Program-made: the position numbers and the translations under genes
The notes under the pieces: generated by a model
What the model saw: only the letters and a program-made list of their open reading frames with translations
The model's database searches: none
Told to the model about the DNA's origin: nothing
Part shown: in pieces, positions 7,677 through 15,936 of the stretch
Position numbering within the stretch: position 1 is the first letter of the stretch
How the letters are laid out: every line of letters begins with the position of its first letter
Source of the DNA: Phycisphaerales bacterium UBA3158
GTDB taxonomy: Bacteria > Planctomycetota > Phycisphaerae > Phycisphaerales > SM1A02
Length of the DNA stretch: 19,258 nucleotides
Direction of reading: 5' to 3'
NCBI GenBank assembly: GCA_002364555.1
Contig: DEYM01000039.1
Location: 1 to 19,258 of the forward strand

Positions 7677-9095
7677 ATGAAATCCGTCACCATTCATCGA
7701 TCAAACCAGTTCAACTGGATACTTGGCCTGTTCGTGGTCATGTTCATGACGCTCCTTCCTGCTGAACGTTCTCATGCACAGCTGTCGGCCGTCGCGCAGG
7801 CCATGGAACCCGAGTACTTCACTCGGGACCTCCTGATCTTCATCGAGGGACTCGATCTGGATGAGACGCAGGCGGTCATTGCCGAAGCCATCTTCGATGA
7901 CTACGAGATGCAGTTCGACGAAGGCAAGCTTCGCATGGAACAGGAAATCGAGGCTCTCACCAATGAAATCAAGGAGATGAAGGGCCAGGGCCAGCAGGAC
8001 CGGATTCTTGAAATGGTCGTGATGCCCATTCAGGACTGGCTGGTACGCCGTGAGGAGTTGAACAGTCAGCTCATCGAGAACGTCAAGATCATTCTCGTAC
8101 CCGAGCAGCAGGAACTCTGGACCGCCTTCAACCGCAGGCTCTACAGAGAGAAGAAACTCGACGATGGAAAGTTTTCCGGCGAGCGAGTCGATCTCTTCAT
8201 CATCGCCAGAGACACCAATGTCGACAGTCAGCAGGAACCCGCCAAGCAGATCATGGACAACTACGCCATGCAACTCGATCAGGCGCTGCATGCACGCCAG
8301 AGACTGATAGAGGGCGAGGACACGAGTCTTCTCGATTCACTGCGAAATAGGACAAGCGATCCCTCGATCGACATCGATGTCAAGAAGAAGATCATCAGTC
8401 ACCGGATCAAGGTCAGGGACATCAACGACTTCTATCGAGAAGAGATCGCCTCTGCCTTGAATGCGGAACTGGCCGAGAAATTCCGTATGGAAACACTCCG
8501 AAGGGCCTATCCGAAGATCTACAGAACGACCAATGCGGAACGCGTTTTCGACGAGGCGATGGCAACCTACGATCCCACTGGTGGCCAAGAGGGACCTGGA
8601 CCCAAGGCCAACAAGGAAACCTACGACGCCATATGGTCCCTCTATGGCGAGTTCCTTGGACAACTGGTCGTGATGAACGACAAGCTGTATTCGATGACAC
8701 GAAGCAGTGAACCGGAAATCCAGCGACTGCGTCTGGAGAACCAGATCCAGAGAGCCAGTGGTGCGAAGGTCGAGCGACCGAAGAACCCGCTGACTGAACT
8801 CCAGCAGGAGAAGAGAGAACTGGAAGCGGACTACCTCATGAGACTTCGAAATCTTCTGGGCGACGACGCGTTCTTCGAGCTCAATGGCACCAGACGATAC
8901 GACGACAGGCCGTATGTCACACCGGATGGAGGCGAGGAACGAGTATTGAAACTCTCGAATCCAGGCGGCGGCGGTCCGCGACAGGATGGCAAGAACAACA
9001 AGCCGACCAAACCCGACAAACGTCCCGACTCACCGAAGAAGCTCGGCAATGGAGCCGGCGTCGGAAGCGGAGTCGGCAATCGCCAGGACGACTGA
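7677..9095 (+). CDS. Secreted helix-rich protein with a repeated module, function unknown
   Basis: I do not recognise a named family. The 472-residue product has a signal peptide (hydrophobic core WILGLFVVMFMTLL, likely cut after SHA at residue 34), so it is exported. The mature part is charged and mostly helical. A module of about 110 residues appears at 51-160 and again at 172-284. Paired blocks are DLLIFIEGLDLDETQ with DLFIIARDTNVDSQQ, DDYEMQFDE with DNYAMQLDQ, and LVRREELNSQLIENV...RRLYREKK with KVRDINDFYREEIAS...RRAYPKIYR. A more divergent third copy seems to span about 315-404 (TYDAIWSLYGEFLGQL...KRELEADYLMRLRNLLGDD). The LDLDETQ pattern recalls helical-hairpin periplasmic proteins of the Spy/CpxP (LTxxQ) type, but this is only resemblance. 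The tail after 420 is Gly/Pro/Lys-rich and probably disordered. The gene lies 48 bases upstream of gspE on the same strand and could be co-transcribed. Confidence 0.85.
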   Translation: MKSVTIHRSNQFNWILGLFVVMFMTLLPAERSHAQLSAVAQAMEPEYFTRDLLIFIEGLDLDETQAVIAEAIFDDYEMQFDEGKLRMEQEIEALTNEIKEMKGQGQQDRILEMVVMPIQDWLVRREELNSQLIENVKIILVPEQQELWTAFNRRLYREKKLDDGKFSGERVDLFIIARDTNVDSQQEPAKQIMDNYAMQLDQALHARQRLIEGEDTSLLDSLRNRTSDPSIDIDVKKKIISHRIKVRDINDFYREEIASALNAELAEKFRMETLRRAYPKIYRTTNAERVFDEAMATYDPTGGQEGPGPKANKETYDAIWSLYGEFLGQLVVMNDKLYSMTRSSEPEIQRLRLENQIQRASGAKVERPKNPLTELQQEKRELEADYLMRLRNLLGDDAFFELNGTRRYDDRPYVTPDGGEERVLKLSNPGGGGPRQDGKNNKPTKPDKRPDSPKKLGNGAGVGSGVGNRQDD

Positions 9096-9097
9096 AC

Positions 9098-9116
9098 CCC
9101 ATCGTGCATCGATGGG
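9098..9116 (+). terminator. Perfect hairpin between the helical-protein gene and gspE
   Basis: CCCATCG (9098-9104) pairs perfectly with CGATGGG (9110-9116) around a TGCAT loop. It starts two bases after the stop codon of the upstream gene. No T-run follows, so it is not a canonical intrinsic terminator. It could be an mRNA-stabilising or processing element, or a partial attenuator. Confidence 0.4.
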
Positions 9117-9143
9117 CAACACCCGGGAACGAAAGAGCACCTG

Positions 9144-10748
9144 ATGAGCGACAACGGCGTGACAACCACTGGTTCCGATACCGCAGGCATTCGTGCCAGA
9201 TGCGATCTGCTTGATATCTCGTGGCACGAAAGGCCCGTCGAGGCCCTCCCCGATGCCGTGGATACCCTCCGGGCCGATGAAGCTGTCCGACTTGGCGTCG
9301 TTCCGCTCAGAATCGACCAGGGGCGGCTTGTCCTGGCAATGCTGGATCCACTCGATACGGATTCGGCCGACGAGGTCGCCACACTGACCGGCATGGCGGT
9401 GCGTCGCGAGGGAATGGAACGTCCCATCTTCATGGATCTGATGCGAATGCATTACGGAACCACCGCATCGAAGATGGCCGATGCCCTGGCAGGCGATGCC
9501 GAAGCGGAATCCGAGGAACTCGAACACAACCTTGATGCGATCGAGGCTGACGACATCCACCGGATGGCCGAAGAGCCCACGCTCATCAACCTGGTCAATC
9601 TGATTCTGCTCGAGGCGATTCAGAAGAGGGCCTCCGACGTCCATGTGGAACCGTTCGAAAACACCCTGACTGTCCGGTATCGAATCGACGGGGTGCTGCA
9701 CGTGCAGAACCCTCCACCGAAACATCTTCAACCTGCGCTCATCGGCCGTATCAAGATCATGTCGGGAATGAACATCGCGGAGCGATACATTCCGCAGGAC
9801 GGCAAGATCTCACTGCGTTTCGAAGGACGCAAGGTCGATATTCGAGTGTCGACCGTGCCGACGCTCTATGGTGAATCCGTCGTCATGCGTATTCTGGACA
9901 AGAGTTCCCTGGCGCTCGACCTCGAGACGCTGGGCATGCGACCGGAAGTCCGGGAGACGATGGACACGCTGCTGTCGAAGCCGCATGGAATGTTTCTCGT
10001 CACGGGCCCGACCGGCTCAGGCAAGACGACCACGCTCTATGCCTCGCTGGCGAGAATCTACGATCCTCAGAAGAAGATCATCACCGTAGAGGATCCAGTC
10101 GAATACGAACTCGAAGGCATCAATCAGATTCCGGTCAATCCAAAGCGAGGTCTCGATTTCGCTGCCGGATTGCGGCACATACTCAGGCAGGACCCCGATA
10201 TCGTTCTGGTGGGTGAGATCCGTGATGCGGAAACCGCAGACATCGCGATTCGCTCCGCCCTGACGGGCCACTTGATCCTGTCGACCCTGCATACCAACGA
10301 TGCACCCAGTTCAGTCGGACGATTGGTCGACATGGGAGCCGAACCATATCTGATCGCCTCGGTGCTCGAGGGCCTGCTTGCCCAGAGGCTCGGCAGAAGG
10401 ATCTGCCAGGATTGCCGACAGCAGATCCCCATCGACGAGGACATCTCACACCGCATCTCGGAACACGAGCGAGAACTCTTCGATGGAAAGGTCTGGGAAG
10501 GCGCAGGCTGCGAGAAGTGCAATCAATCCGGATATCGCGGTCGAATCGGCTACTACGAAATCCTCAAGATCAATGCGACGAGCCGCAAGGCGATCGCCGA
10601 CAACATCCCCGTGGCGGAATTCAAGAGAATCATCGCCGAGGACATGCAGACCATGAGGCAGGACGGAATCATGCGGGCAGCCGAGGGGCTCACCAGTATT
10701 GCCGAAGTCCTTCGTGCCACCCAGGACGTCGACGAAGAAAGCATCTGA
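9144..10748 (+). CDS. gspE: Type II secretion assembly ATPase GspE
   Basis: This cytoplasmic hexameric ATPase drives pseudopilus assembly. The 534 residues hold an N-terminal GspE/PilB domain (about 15-115), a short acidic linker, and the catalytic part from about 150. Walker A is GPTGSGKT at 288-295. The Asp box is ITVEDPVEYE near 314, Walker B with its arginine is DPDIVLVGEIRDAETA near 350, and the His box is TGHLILSTLHTND near 373. A four-cysteine zinc site (C421, C424, C456, C459) is intact, as usual in GspE/PilB. The gene starts the secretion operon, and gspF begins five bases after its stop. PilB of type IV pili is the close alternative. The downstream GspG-K set favours type II secretion. 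Confidence 0.96.
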   Translation: MSDNGVTTTGSDTAGIRARCDLLDISWHERPVEALPDAVDTLRADEAVRLGVVPLRIDQGRLVLAMLDPLDTDSADEVATLTGMAVRREGMERPIFMDLMRMHYGTTASKMADALAGDAEAESEELEHNLDAIEADDIHRMAEEPTLINLVNLILLEAIQKRASDVHVEPFENTLTVRYRIDGVLHVQNPPPKHLQPALIGRIKIMSGMNIAERYIPQDGKISLRFEGRKVDIRVSTVPTLYGESVVMRILDKSSLALDLETLGMRPEVRETMDTLLSKPHGMFLVTGPTGSGKTTTLYASLARIYDPQKKIITVEDPVEYELEGINQIPVNPKRGLDFAAGLRHILRQDPDIVLVGEIRDAETADIAIRSALTGHLILSTLHTNDAPSSVGRLVDMGAEPYLIASVLEGLLAQRLGRRICQDCRQQIPIDEDISHRISEHERELFDGKVWEGAGCEKCNQSGYRGRIGYYEILKINATSRKAIADNIPVAEFKRIIAEDMQTMRQDGIMRAAEGLTSIAEVLRATQDVDEESI

Positions 10749-10752
10749 TCAC

Positions 10753-12003
10753 ATGCCGACCTACAGCTATCAAAGCACGAATTCGAACGGCCAGAGCAAC
10801 AATGGAACCCTGACTGCGGGCAGTCGCAGCGAGGCCATTCGCCAACTGATGCAACGCGGTGAAACCGCAACCGATATACAGGTGTCCACCCAGACGGATC
10901 CGACCCCCGAATCGAAGGCGACGATCACAAGTATCGCATCCAAGAAGACGCGGACCCGACCTTCGATGAGCAAGGGTGACATGGCGACGCTCATTCGTGA
11001 ACTCGCGACCGCACTGGAAGCGGGTCTCCCTCTCATGCAGGCGCTTCGAACCATCCGAAAACAGGCCAGTGGCAGAGCGGCCCCGGTGATTCTGGATTTC
11101 ATGATCGAGCGGGTGGAAGCCGGAGACACGCTTCACAAGGCCGCCATGGAATACGGCAAACCGTTCAACGATCTGGTGATCGGCATGCTCCGGGCAGCAG
11201 ATGCTTCCGGAAGATCGGCGGAGATTCTCCATCAGCTCGCCGACCTCCTGGAGCGTGGAGTCGAACTCAGAAGAGAACTGCTCAGTGCAGCGTTCTATCC
11301 CCTGATCGTGGCGGCTCTGATCGTCGCCAGCGCGGGCATACTGGTTGTCTTCCTGATCCCGAAACTTCTCGGCCCGATCATCGCCTCCAAGCCCGACGCG
11401 GTCATGCCCTTCCCCACAAGAGTGGTGATGGGGCTCTCCGATTTCGCCATGAACTGGTGGTTTCTGGTGCTGGCCGTCGTCATCATCAGCATCGTCGGCT
11501 TCAAGGCATGGATCGCCTCTCCTGAGAATCGTTATGCATTCGATCGGGCCAAGCTCAAGATTCCAGTGCTTGGCCGTCTACTGAGAGATATCGCCGTCGC
11601 TCGCTTCACCCGAACGCTCGGCACGCTCGCCGATGCCGGCCTGCCGATCCTGGATTGCCTGCGAATCACCCGAGATACGCTTGGCAATGCCGCGATGATG
11701 AGGTCAATCGATGAAGTCCAGGAACAGGTCACCGCAGGGCGACCACTGGCCGAACCTCTCGAACGAAGCGGTCTCTTCCCCCCGCTGCTTGTCCAGGTCG
11801 TGCACCTGGGTGAGCGTTCAGGAAAACTGGAAAACATGCTGCAACACGCCGCCAGCGCCTTCGATCGCCAGGTGGCCATATCGCTCAAGCTCTTCACCAA
11901 GGCCTTTCCCCCACTGCTGATCATCGTCATGGCAGGAGTGGGCGGCTTTGTTCTGGCCGCAATTCTGCTACCACTGCTTCAAATGCAGTCAATGGTCGCC
12001 TGA
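10753..12003 (+). CDS. gspF: Type II secretion inner-membrane platform protein GspF
   Basis: GspF is the polytopic membrane platform that passes ATPase motion to the pseudopilins. The 416-residue product starts MPTYSYQSTNSNGQ, the typical GspF/PilC opening. It has the two expected tandem GspF domains, each opening alike: LIRELATALEAGLPLMQALR in the first and FTRTLGTLADAGLPILDCLR in the second. Membrane segments lie near residues 182-205, 235-254 and 386-410. I chose the 10753 ATG because it gives the canonical N-terminus. An upstream TTG at 10699 would run 50 bases back into gspE and is unlikely. The gene is four bases downstream of gspE. Confidence 0.95.
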   Translation: MPTYSYQSTNSNGQSNNGTLTAGSRSEAIRQLMQRGETATDIQVSTQTDPTPESKATITSIASKKTRTRPSMSKGDMATLIRELATALEAGLPLMQALRTIRKQASGRAAPVILDFMIERVEAGDTLHKAAMEYGKPFNDLVIGMLRAADASGRSAEILHQLADLLERGVELRRELLSAAFYPLIVAALIVASAGILVVFLIPKLLGPIIASKPDAVMPFPTRVVMGLSDFAMNWWFLVLAVVIISIVGFKAWIASPENRYAFDRAKLKIPVLGRLLRDIAVARFTRTLGTLADAGLPILDCLRITRDTLGNAAMMRSIDEVQEQVTAGRPLAEPLERSGLFPPLLVQVVHLGERSGKLENMLQHAASAFDRQVAISLKLFTKAFPPLLIIVMAGVGGFVLAAILLPLLQMQSMVA

Positions 12004-12022
12004 TACAACCACACCTCTCTAT

Positions 12023-12028
12023 AGGAGA
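12023..12028 (+). promoter_or_regulatory. Strong ribosome binding site of gspG
   Basis: AGGAGA ends six bases before the gspG ATG at 12035. It is the clearest Shine-Dalgarno sequence in the operon, fitting a gene whose product, the major pseudopilin, is needed in excess. The site also rules out an open in-frame upstream extension to 11948 that would overlap gspF. Confidence 0.65.
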
Positions 12029-12034
12029 ATCCCG

Positions 12035-12475
12035 ATGAATCCAGTTATGCGACAACGACGAAACAACCGCCGACGAGGTTTCACGCTCGTCGAGGTCATC
12101 GTCATGGTCACCATCGTCGCCATACTTGGTGGTGTTGTAGCCACGACAATGCTGCGACAGGGTGCTGAAGGCAAGGCACAGGCCGCCAGGATCGGCGCCA
12201 ACCGGATCAGAGCCTCCATTCAGCAGTATCTCCTCGATCAAGGTCTTTCAAGCCCCTCAGGCGATTTCAACATTGAAGTCCTGAGACTTCGACCAGAAGA
12301 CGGCGGAGGTCGAAACGGCCCCTACCTCAACTCCGATGACCACATGTTCGATCCCTGGAGCAATCCCTACTACGTCCTCGTCCCCGGAGACAAGAACGCG
12401 GACTACGACGTGATCTCCTATGGCGAAGGTGGTCAGCTTGGTGGCGAAGGACCTGAAATGGATATCCATCAGTAG
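12035..12475 (+). CDS. gspG: Major pseudopilin GspG
   Basis: GspG polymerises into the periplasmic pseudopilus shaft. The 146-residue precursor has a basic leader with the prepilin peptidase site RRRG|FTLVEVIV (cut after G15). Glu at mature position 5 is present, followed by a hydrophobic helix. The C-terminal half has the GspG hallmark FDPWSNPYYVLVPG (D106 to G118) and then DYDVISYGEGGQLGGEGPEMDI, the region that binds calcium in known GspG proteins. Length and motifs are normal. The prepilin peptidase that would process it is not in the window. The gene follows gspF after a 31-base gap. Confidence 0.95.
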   Translation: MNPVMRQRRNNRRRGFTLVEVIVMVTIVAILGGVVATTMLRQGAEGKAQAARIGANRIRASIQQYLLDQGLSSPSGDFNIEVLRLRPEDGGGRNGPYLNSDDHMFDPWSNPYYVLVPGDKNADYDVISYGEGGQLGGEGPEMDIHQ

Positions 12476-12485
12476 TTCCAACAAG

Positions 12486-13079
12486 ATGCCGCACGGAGAA
12501 AGAGCACATCACGCCCGGAGTGGATTCACCCTGATCGAGACGATCGTCGCCGTCACGGTGCTGGCGATCATCGTGTCGATGCTGGCTGTTCGCATAACCG
12601 GCACGAGGGACAAGCAGATCTCGCTGGTCTCGGATCAGCTTGCCGATCTACTCATGGTCTACGCCATGCGAAGCGAACACTCCCCAAATCCAACGGGCAT
12701 CTCCCTCGATCGCGAACGGATGGCCATCACACTCGTGCGAAGAATTCCAGCGGAGTTCGAGGGCGGCGAGATGACCTGGGGACGGGATCCTGCGGTGCCC
12801 GCCGTACCGCTCCCGCATTTCATCGAGGATCAGGGACTTGAGGTCCTGGCCGATGGAAGCTGGACGGACATAGGAGAGTGGCCGCTGTTGGCCATGCCCG
12901 GTCAGGATCGACCGGAGATAGAGATCAACCTCACATGGGACGAACGAACCGTGTCGCTCCGGCTTTCACCGCACAGCATGAATGCGGTGATCCGGGACTC
13001 CGCCGTTCCTGATTCCGAGATCGCGCCTCGCGAAAAACAAGACCTGGACGCCACAGGGCTCTGGCAGTCGGACTGGTGA
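12486..13079 (+). CDS. gspH: Minor pseudopilin GspH
   Basis: This is a minor pseudopilin expected in the tip complex. The 197-residue product starts MPHGERAHHARSG|FTLIETIV, a normal 13-residue leader with the conserved Glu at mature position 5, and then a hydrophobic helix. The globular part is beta-rich and poorly conserved, as usual for GspH. Assignment is by position between gspG and gspI. An in-frame ATG at 12420 would overlap gspG by 56 bases and give an overlong leader, so 12486 is preferred, although no clear ribosome site precedes it. The stop overlaps the gspI start by one base. Confidence 0.85.
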   Translation: MPHGERAHHARSGFTLIETIVAVTVLAIIVSMLAVRITGTRDKQISLVSDQLADLLMVYAMRSEHSPNPTGISLDRERMAITLVRRIPAEFEGGEMTWGRDPAVPAVPLPHFIEDQGLEVLADGSWTDIGEWPLLAMPGQDRPEIEINLTWDERTVSLRLSPHSMNAVIRDSAVPDSEIAPREKQDLDATGLWQSDW

Positions 13080-13549
13080 TGCCAAGACTCCCATCTCGCG
13101 GTCGATTCAGAAAGGGTGTCGCTCTTGTAGAGGTCATTCTGGCAGCCCTTCTTCTTGGAATCGGGCTATCCGTCGCGTTGTCCCTCGCCTCAACATCGAT
13201 TGCACGGCAGAGTCTCGGTGAGCACAATCTGGTGTCGGCATGGCTCGCGGACGAGAAAATGAATCTCGTCATGATGGAGGGGCCTGAGAAGTTTCTCCAG
13301 AATCACCAGACCAACGGGCAATTCGATCCTCCGTTCGAGGAGTATTCGTTCGAGATCATCGTGAAGCACGTTGGAGACTGGGAACCATATGAGGTGAACA
13401 TCTTCATCGACTGGGACAGCAATCGAAGATCCTTCCAGCTCGACTCGCTGATCGCGCCCCGACAGGGCGAACCCGAGGAACCAGAGGATCGCATTCCACT
13501 GGAAGCCATCGATCGAGAAGCGATCTACTACGAGGACATCGTCGAATGA
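13079..13549 (+). CDS. gspI: Minor pseudopilin GspI
   Basis: GspI nucleates the minor pseudopilin tip with GspJ and GspK. The 156-residue product starts MPRLPSRGRFRKG|VALVEVIL. Val at mature position 1 and Glu at position 5, followed by LAALLLGIGLSVAL, resemble GspI more than the FTLxE type. The acidic C-terminus (EPEEPEDRIP...EDIVE) is rather long. The ATG at 13079 shares one base with the gspH stop (TGATG). A GTG three bases earlier is possible but unlikely. The gspJ start overlaps its stop by four bases. Confidence 0.87.
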   Translation: MPRLPSRGRFRKGVALVEVILAALLLGIGLSVALSLASTSIARQSLGEHNLVSAWLADEKMNLVMMEGPEKFLQNHQTNGQFDPPFEEYSFEIIVKHVGDWEPYEVNIFIDWDSNRRSFQLDSLIAPRQGEPEEPEDRIPLEAIDREAIYYEDIVE

Positions 13550-14508
13550 TGCCTGCCCTATGCCAGCGACCTGTTGCTCGACGTGGTTTCACATTGGTGG
13601 AAATCATCGTGGCCGGCATCATCATGGCCCTCCTCTTCGCCGCCATCACGGTCTCGATGGGACAGGTGATCTCATCTCGAAACATCAGCAAGAATCGAAT
13701 GGAGGCATTCGTCCGTGCCGATGCCGCCATGCAGAGCATTCGATCGGATCTGGCCTCCATCCTGAGACGCAACGACCTCTTCCAGACGTGGCTCAAGATA
13801 GAAGACGACACGTACAGGCTCGACGGCACCGAGTTGAATCAGGACTGGATCCTGCTGTTCAACAATCATCTCCGTGCCGTCAGAAGCATCGACTACAACG
13901 GCGAGGGGATCGAATACGAATCCTCCTGGCAGATCATCATGGACGAGGATGGACCAGTTCTCTGGCAGAGACGTGACGCCATGCCGGACACCTACCCCGA
14001 GGCCGGTGGTGTCATCACCCCCAAGGTCGAAGGGATTCTCGAGCTCGAGATCGAAGCGTGGAATGGCGATCAATGGCTCAGCACCTGGGACTCCGATTAC
14101 GACGGCATGCCCTACGGTCTTCGCATCTCAATCACCGCCAGCGGCGCACGCCCGGGCGAGAACCCGCTTGATTCACCACTGGCATTCCTTCGAACAATCA
14201 TTCCGATAGATCGTGCCCCTTTGCCATACGACGTTCTTGATCAGAATCTCGCCGAACAGATCGCCTTCGACAGACAGCTGCCGCCGGAGCAGATCGAACA
14301 GATCGCCGATGCGATCGCCAATGGAACCGCACTGCCACTGACCGTTGCCGATAGTGGAATGACCCTCGAAGCGGGCATGACACTCGATGCCGACGGAAAC
14401 GTATCCACCTCTGGAGGAGCTTCCGGCATGCCTGCTGGCATCCAGTTGCCCGATGGTTCCAGAATGGAACTGCCGACCTCACCCTCACGGCCTGGAGGTG
14501 GCAATTGA
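13546..14508 (+). CDS. gspJ: Minor pseudopilin GspJ with extended C-terminus
   Basis: GspJ pairs with GspI and GspK at the pseudopilus tip. The 320-residue product has the leader MMPALCQRPVARRG|FTLVEIIV with Glu at mature position 5. The globular region contains WQIIMDEDGPVLWQRRD and then a GspJ-like stretch VEGILELEIEAWNGDQW ending near residue 215. After this comes about 100 residues that typical GspJ proteins (around 200 residues) do not need. The first part is helical (PPEQIEQIADAIANG), then comes a Gly/Ser/Met-rich stretch with two near-repeats (GMTLEA, GMTLDA), and the tail ends PSRPGGGN. The start is ATGATG, and the first ATG overlaps gspI by four bases. The role of the extension is unknown. 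Confidence 0.87.
   Translation: MMPALCQRPVARRGFTLVEIIVAGIIMALLFAAITVSMGQVISSRNISKNRMEAFVRADAAMQSIRSDLASILRRNDLFQTWLKIEDDTYRLDGTELNQDWILLFNNHLRAVRSIDYNGEGIEYESSWQIIMDEDGPVLWQRRDAMPDTYPEAGGVITPKVEGILELEIEAWNGDQWLSTWDSDYDGMPYGLRISITASGARPGENPLDSPLAFLRTIIPIDRAPLPYDVLDQNLAEQIAFDRQLPPEQIEQIADAIANGTALPLTVADSGMTLEAGMTLDADGNVSTSGGASGMPAGIQLPDGSRMELPTSPSRPGGGN
14493..14499 (+). promoter_or_regulatory. Ribosome binding site that decides the TTG start of gspK
   Basis: GGAGGTG lies five bases before the TTG at 14505, inside the 3' end of gspJ. This near-perfect Shine-Dalgarno sequence supports the rare start codon. Confidence 0.6.
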
Positions 14509-15869
14509 ATCGCCTCCGTCGTGGATCGACAGGAAGAAGATCCGGACTCGCCATCGTGGTGGTGATCTGGGCCATCGCCATCACCGGGCTGCTGACCAGT
14601 TCCCTCATGGTGTTCGCCGGCCGCCAGAGCATGCTGGGCACGGAAGTGCAGAACAGGGTGGCCGCCCGATGGGCGGCGCGTGCAGGCGTGGAAGCCACCA
14701 TCGCGAAGATGGCTGAAATCACCAGATACCCGGATCCCCAGGATGCGCTGCTGCTCTACCTGGTGATGGAACAGGACGGCGTCGCTCGAGGTGAAACCAG
14801 CGGCGCAAGCTGGAGCATCGAATATTCCGCCGATGGCAAGAAGGACTTCCCGGGCCCCATGGATGAGCATTCCAAGCTCAACATCAACAATGATTCCCTG
14901 AGGCCCTATCTGAATATCCTTTTCTATCCACTCGCGTTCGGAGTCTACGATTCGATCACGGACTGGATCGATTCGGATGACGACCCCAGCGCACTCGGGG
15001 TGGAGCGAGACTGGTACCTCAGTCTCGATGCCAGATATGAGCCACGAAACGGACCGATCTGGCATGTGGCCGAAATGGAATTGATCGCTGGAATCGATCC
15101 CGAGGACGTCCGTGGCGAAGATTGGAATCTCAACAACAGGATGGATGATTCTGAGAACGACGGGATGGAAACCCTACCAATCGATGACCCCAACGACTTC
15201 CTGGAGGCCGGATGGTCTGAATTCATCACGGCCCGTAGTCATGGCGGAGGGCTGTCCACATCCGGAGAAGAGCGGATCTGGCTCCAAGCCGCCGATCCTC
15301 TGGACATCACCGATCGAATCGAAACACTGACGCTTCAGCAGGCCCAGAGCCTCATCACCCAGGCTCAGGACCCGGACTGGGAGCTGTCATCCCTGGTGCT
15401 CTCCAACCCTCCAGAGGATCTCCGGCCGAGAAATCGCTTTGAAGACCCCAGCGATGATGAGGGTTCCCAGAGCCAATCGATATTCGATTCCGAGCAGATT
15501 TCCATGATTCTGGGCGAGCTCACCACCAAGGCCCCCCATCGACCCAGCTGGGGCAAGCTCAATATCAATACCGTGCCCTCCACACTCCTTTATGAGGTGT
15601 TTCAGGACGAGGAACGGCTCGTGGACGACATCCTCGCCATGAGAGCCCGTCGATCCGAGGGAATCATCAGCATGATGGACCTCTGGGAGCTGCCAGATAT
15701 CAACGAGGAACTGATGTCCCGGCTCCTGACGGTCTTCGACACCCAGAGCAATGTCTTCACGATCATTTCCAAGGGAAAGAGTCCAGGATCTCAGCAAGAA
15801 GTGGAAATGATCGTCGTAGTTGATCGTTCAACAATACCGATTCAGATTCTCGAATACAGAGAGAACTGA
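14505..15869 (+). CDS. gspK: Minor pseudopilin GspK (TTG start)
   Basis: GspK caps the pseudopilus tip. The 454-residue product starts MNRLRRGSTGRRSG|LAIVVVIWAI. Val replaces Glu at mature position 5, which is the known hallmark of GspK. The large globular region holds two KLNIN motifs. KLNINNDSLRPYLN is at about 124 and KLNINTVPSTLLYEVF at about 351, the latter followed by DDILAMRARRSEGIISMMDL, the helix-hairpin-helix-like block typical of GspK. A stretch near 200-212 is rich in Asp and Asn (EDWNLNNRMDDSEND) and could bind a metal. The TTG codon overlaps the gspJ stop (TTGA) and is supported by the ribosome site just upstream. At 454 residues it is longer than typical GspK (about 320-350). 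Confidence 0.9.
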   Translation: MNRLRRGSTGRRSGLAIVVVIWAIAITGLLTSSLMVFAGRQSMLGTEVQNRVAARWAARAGVEATIAKMAEITRYPDPQDALLLYLVMEQDGVARGETSGASWSIEYSADGKKDFPGPMDEHSKLNINNDSLRPYLNILFYPLAFGVYDSITDWIDSDDDPSALGVERDWYLSLDARYEPRNGPIWHVAEMELIAGIDPEDVRGEDWNLNNRMDDSENDGMETLPIDDPNDFLEAGWSEFITARSHGGGLSTSGEERIWLQAADPLDITDRIETLTLQQAQSLITQAQDPDWELSSLVLSNPPEDLRPRNRFEDPSDDEGSQSQSIFDSEQISMILGELTTKAPHRPSWGKLNINTVPSTLLYEVFQDEERLVDDILAMRARRSEGIISMMDLWELPDINEELMSRLLTVFDTQSNVFTIISKGKSPGSQQEVEMIVVVDRSTIPIQILEYREN

Positions 15870-15936
15870 AACAGACCTCATAAGCCCGGAAAGGGCCATG
15901 AAGATCGATTATCCTGCTGAGTAGAGCCACCCATCC

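Noticed and set aside
14241..15065. Minus-strand open frame of 274 codons across gspJ and gspK
   Set aside because: It is opposite two well-supported pseudopilin genes and shows no domain of its own.
15884..15896. GCCC-GGAAA-GGGC hairpin between gspK and gspL
   Set aside because: A four-base stem with no T-run is too weak to call a terminator.
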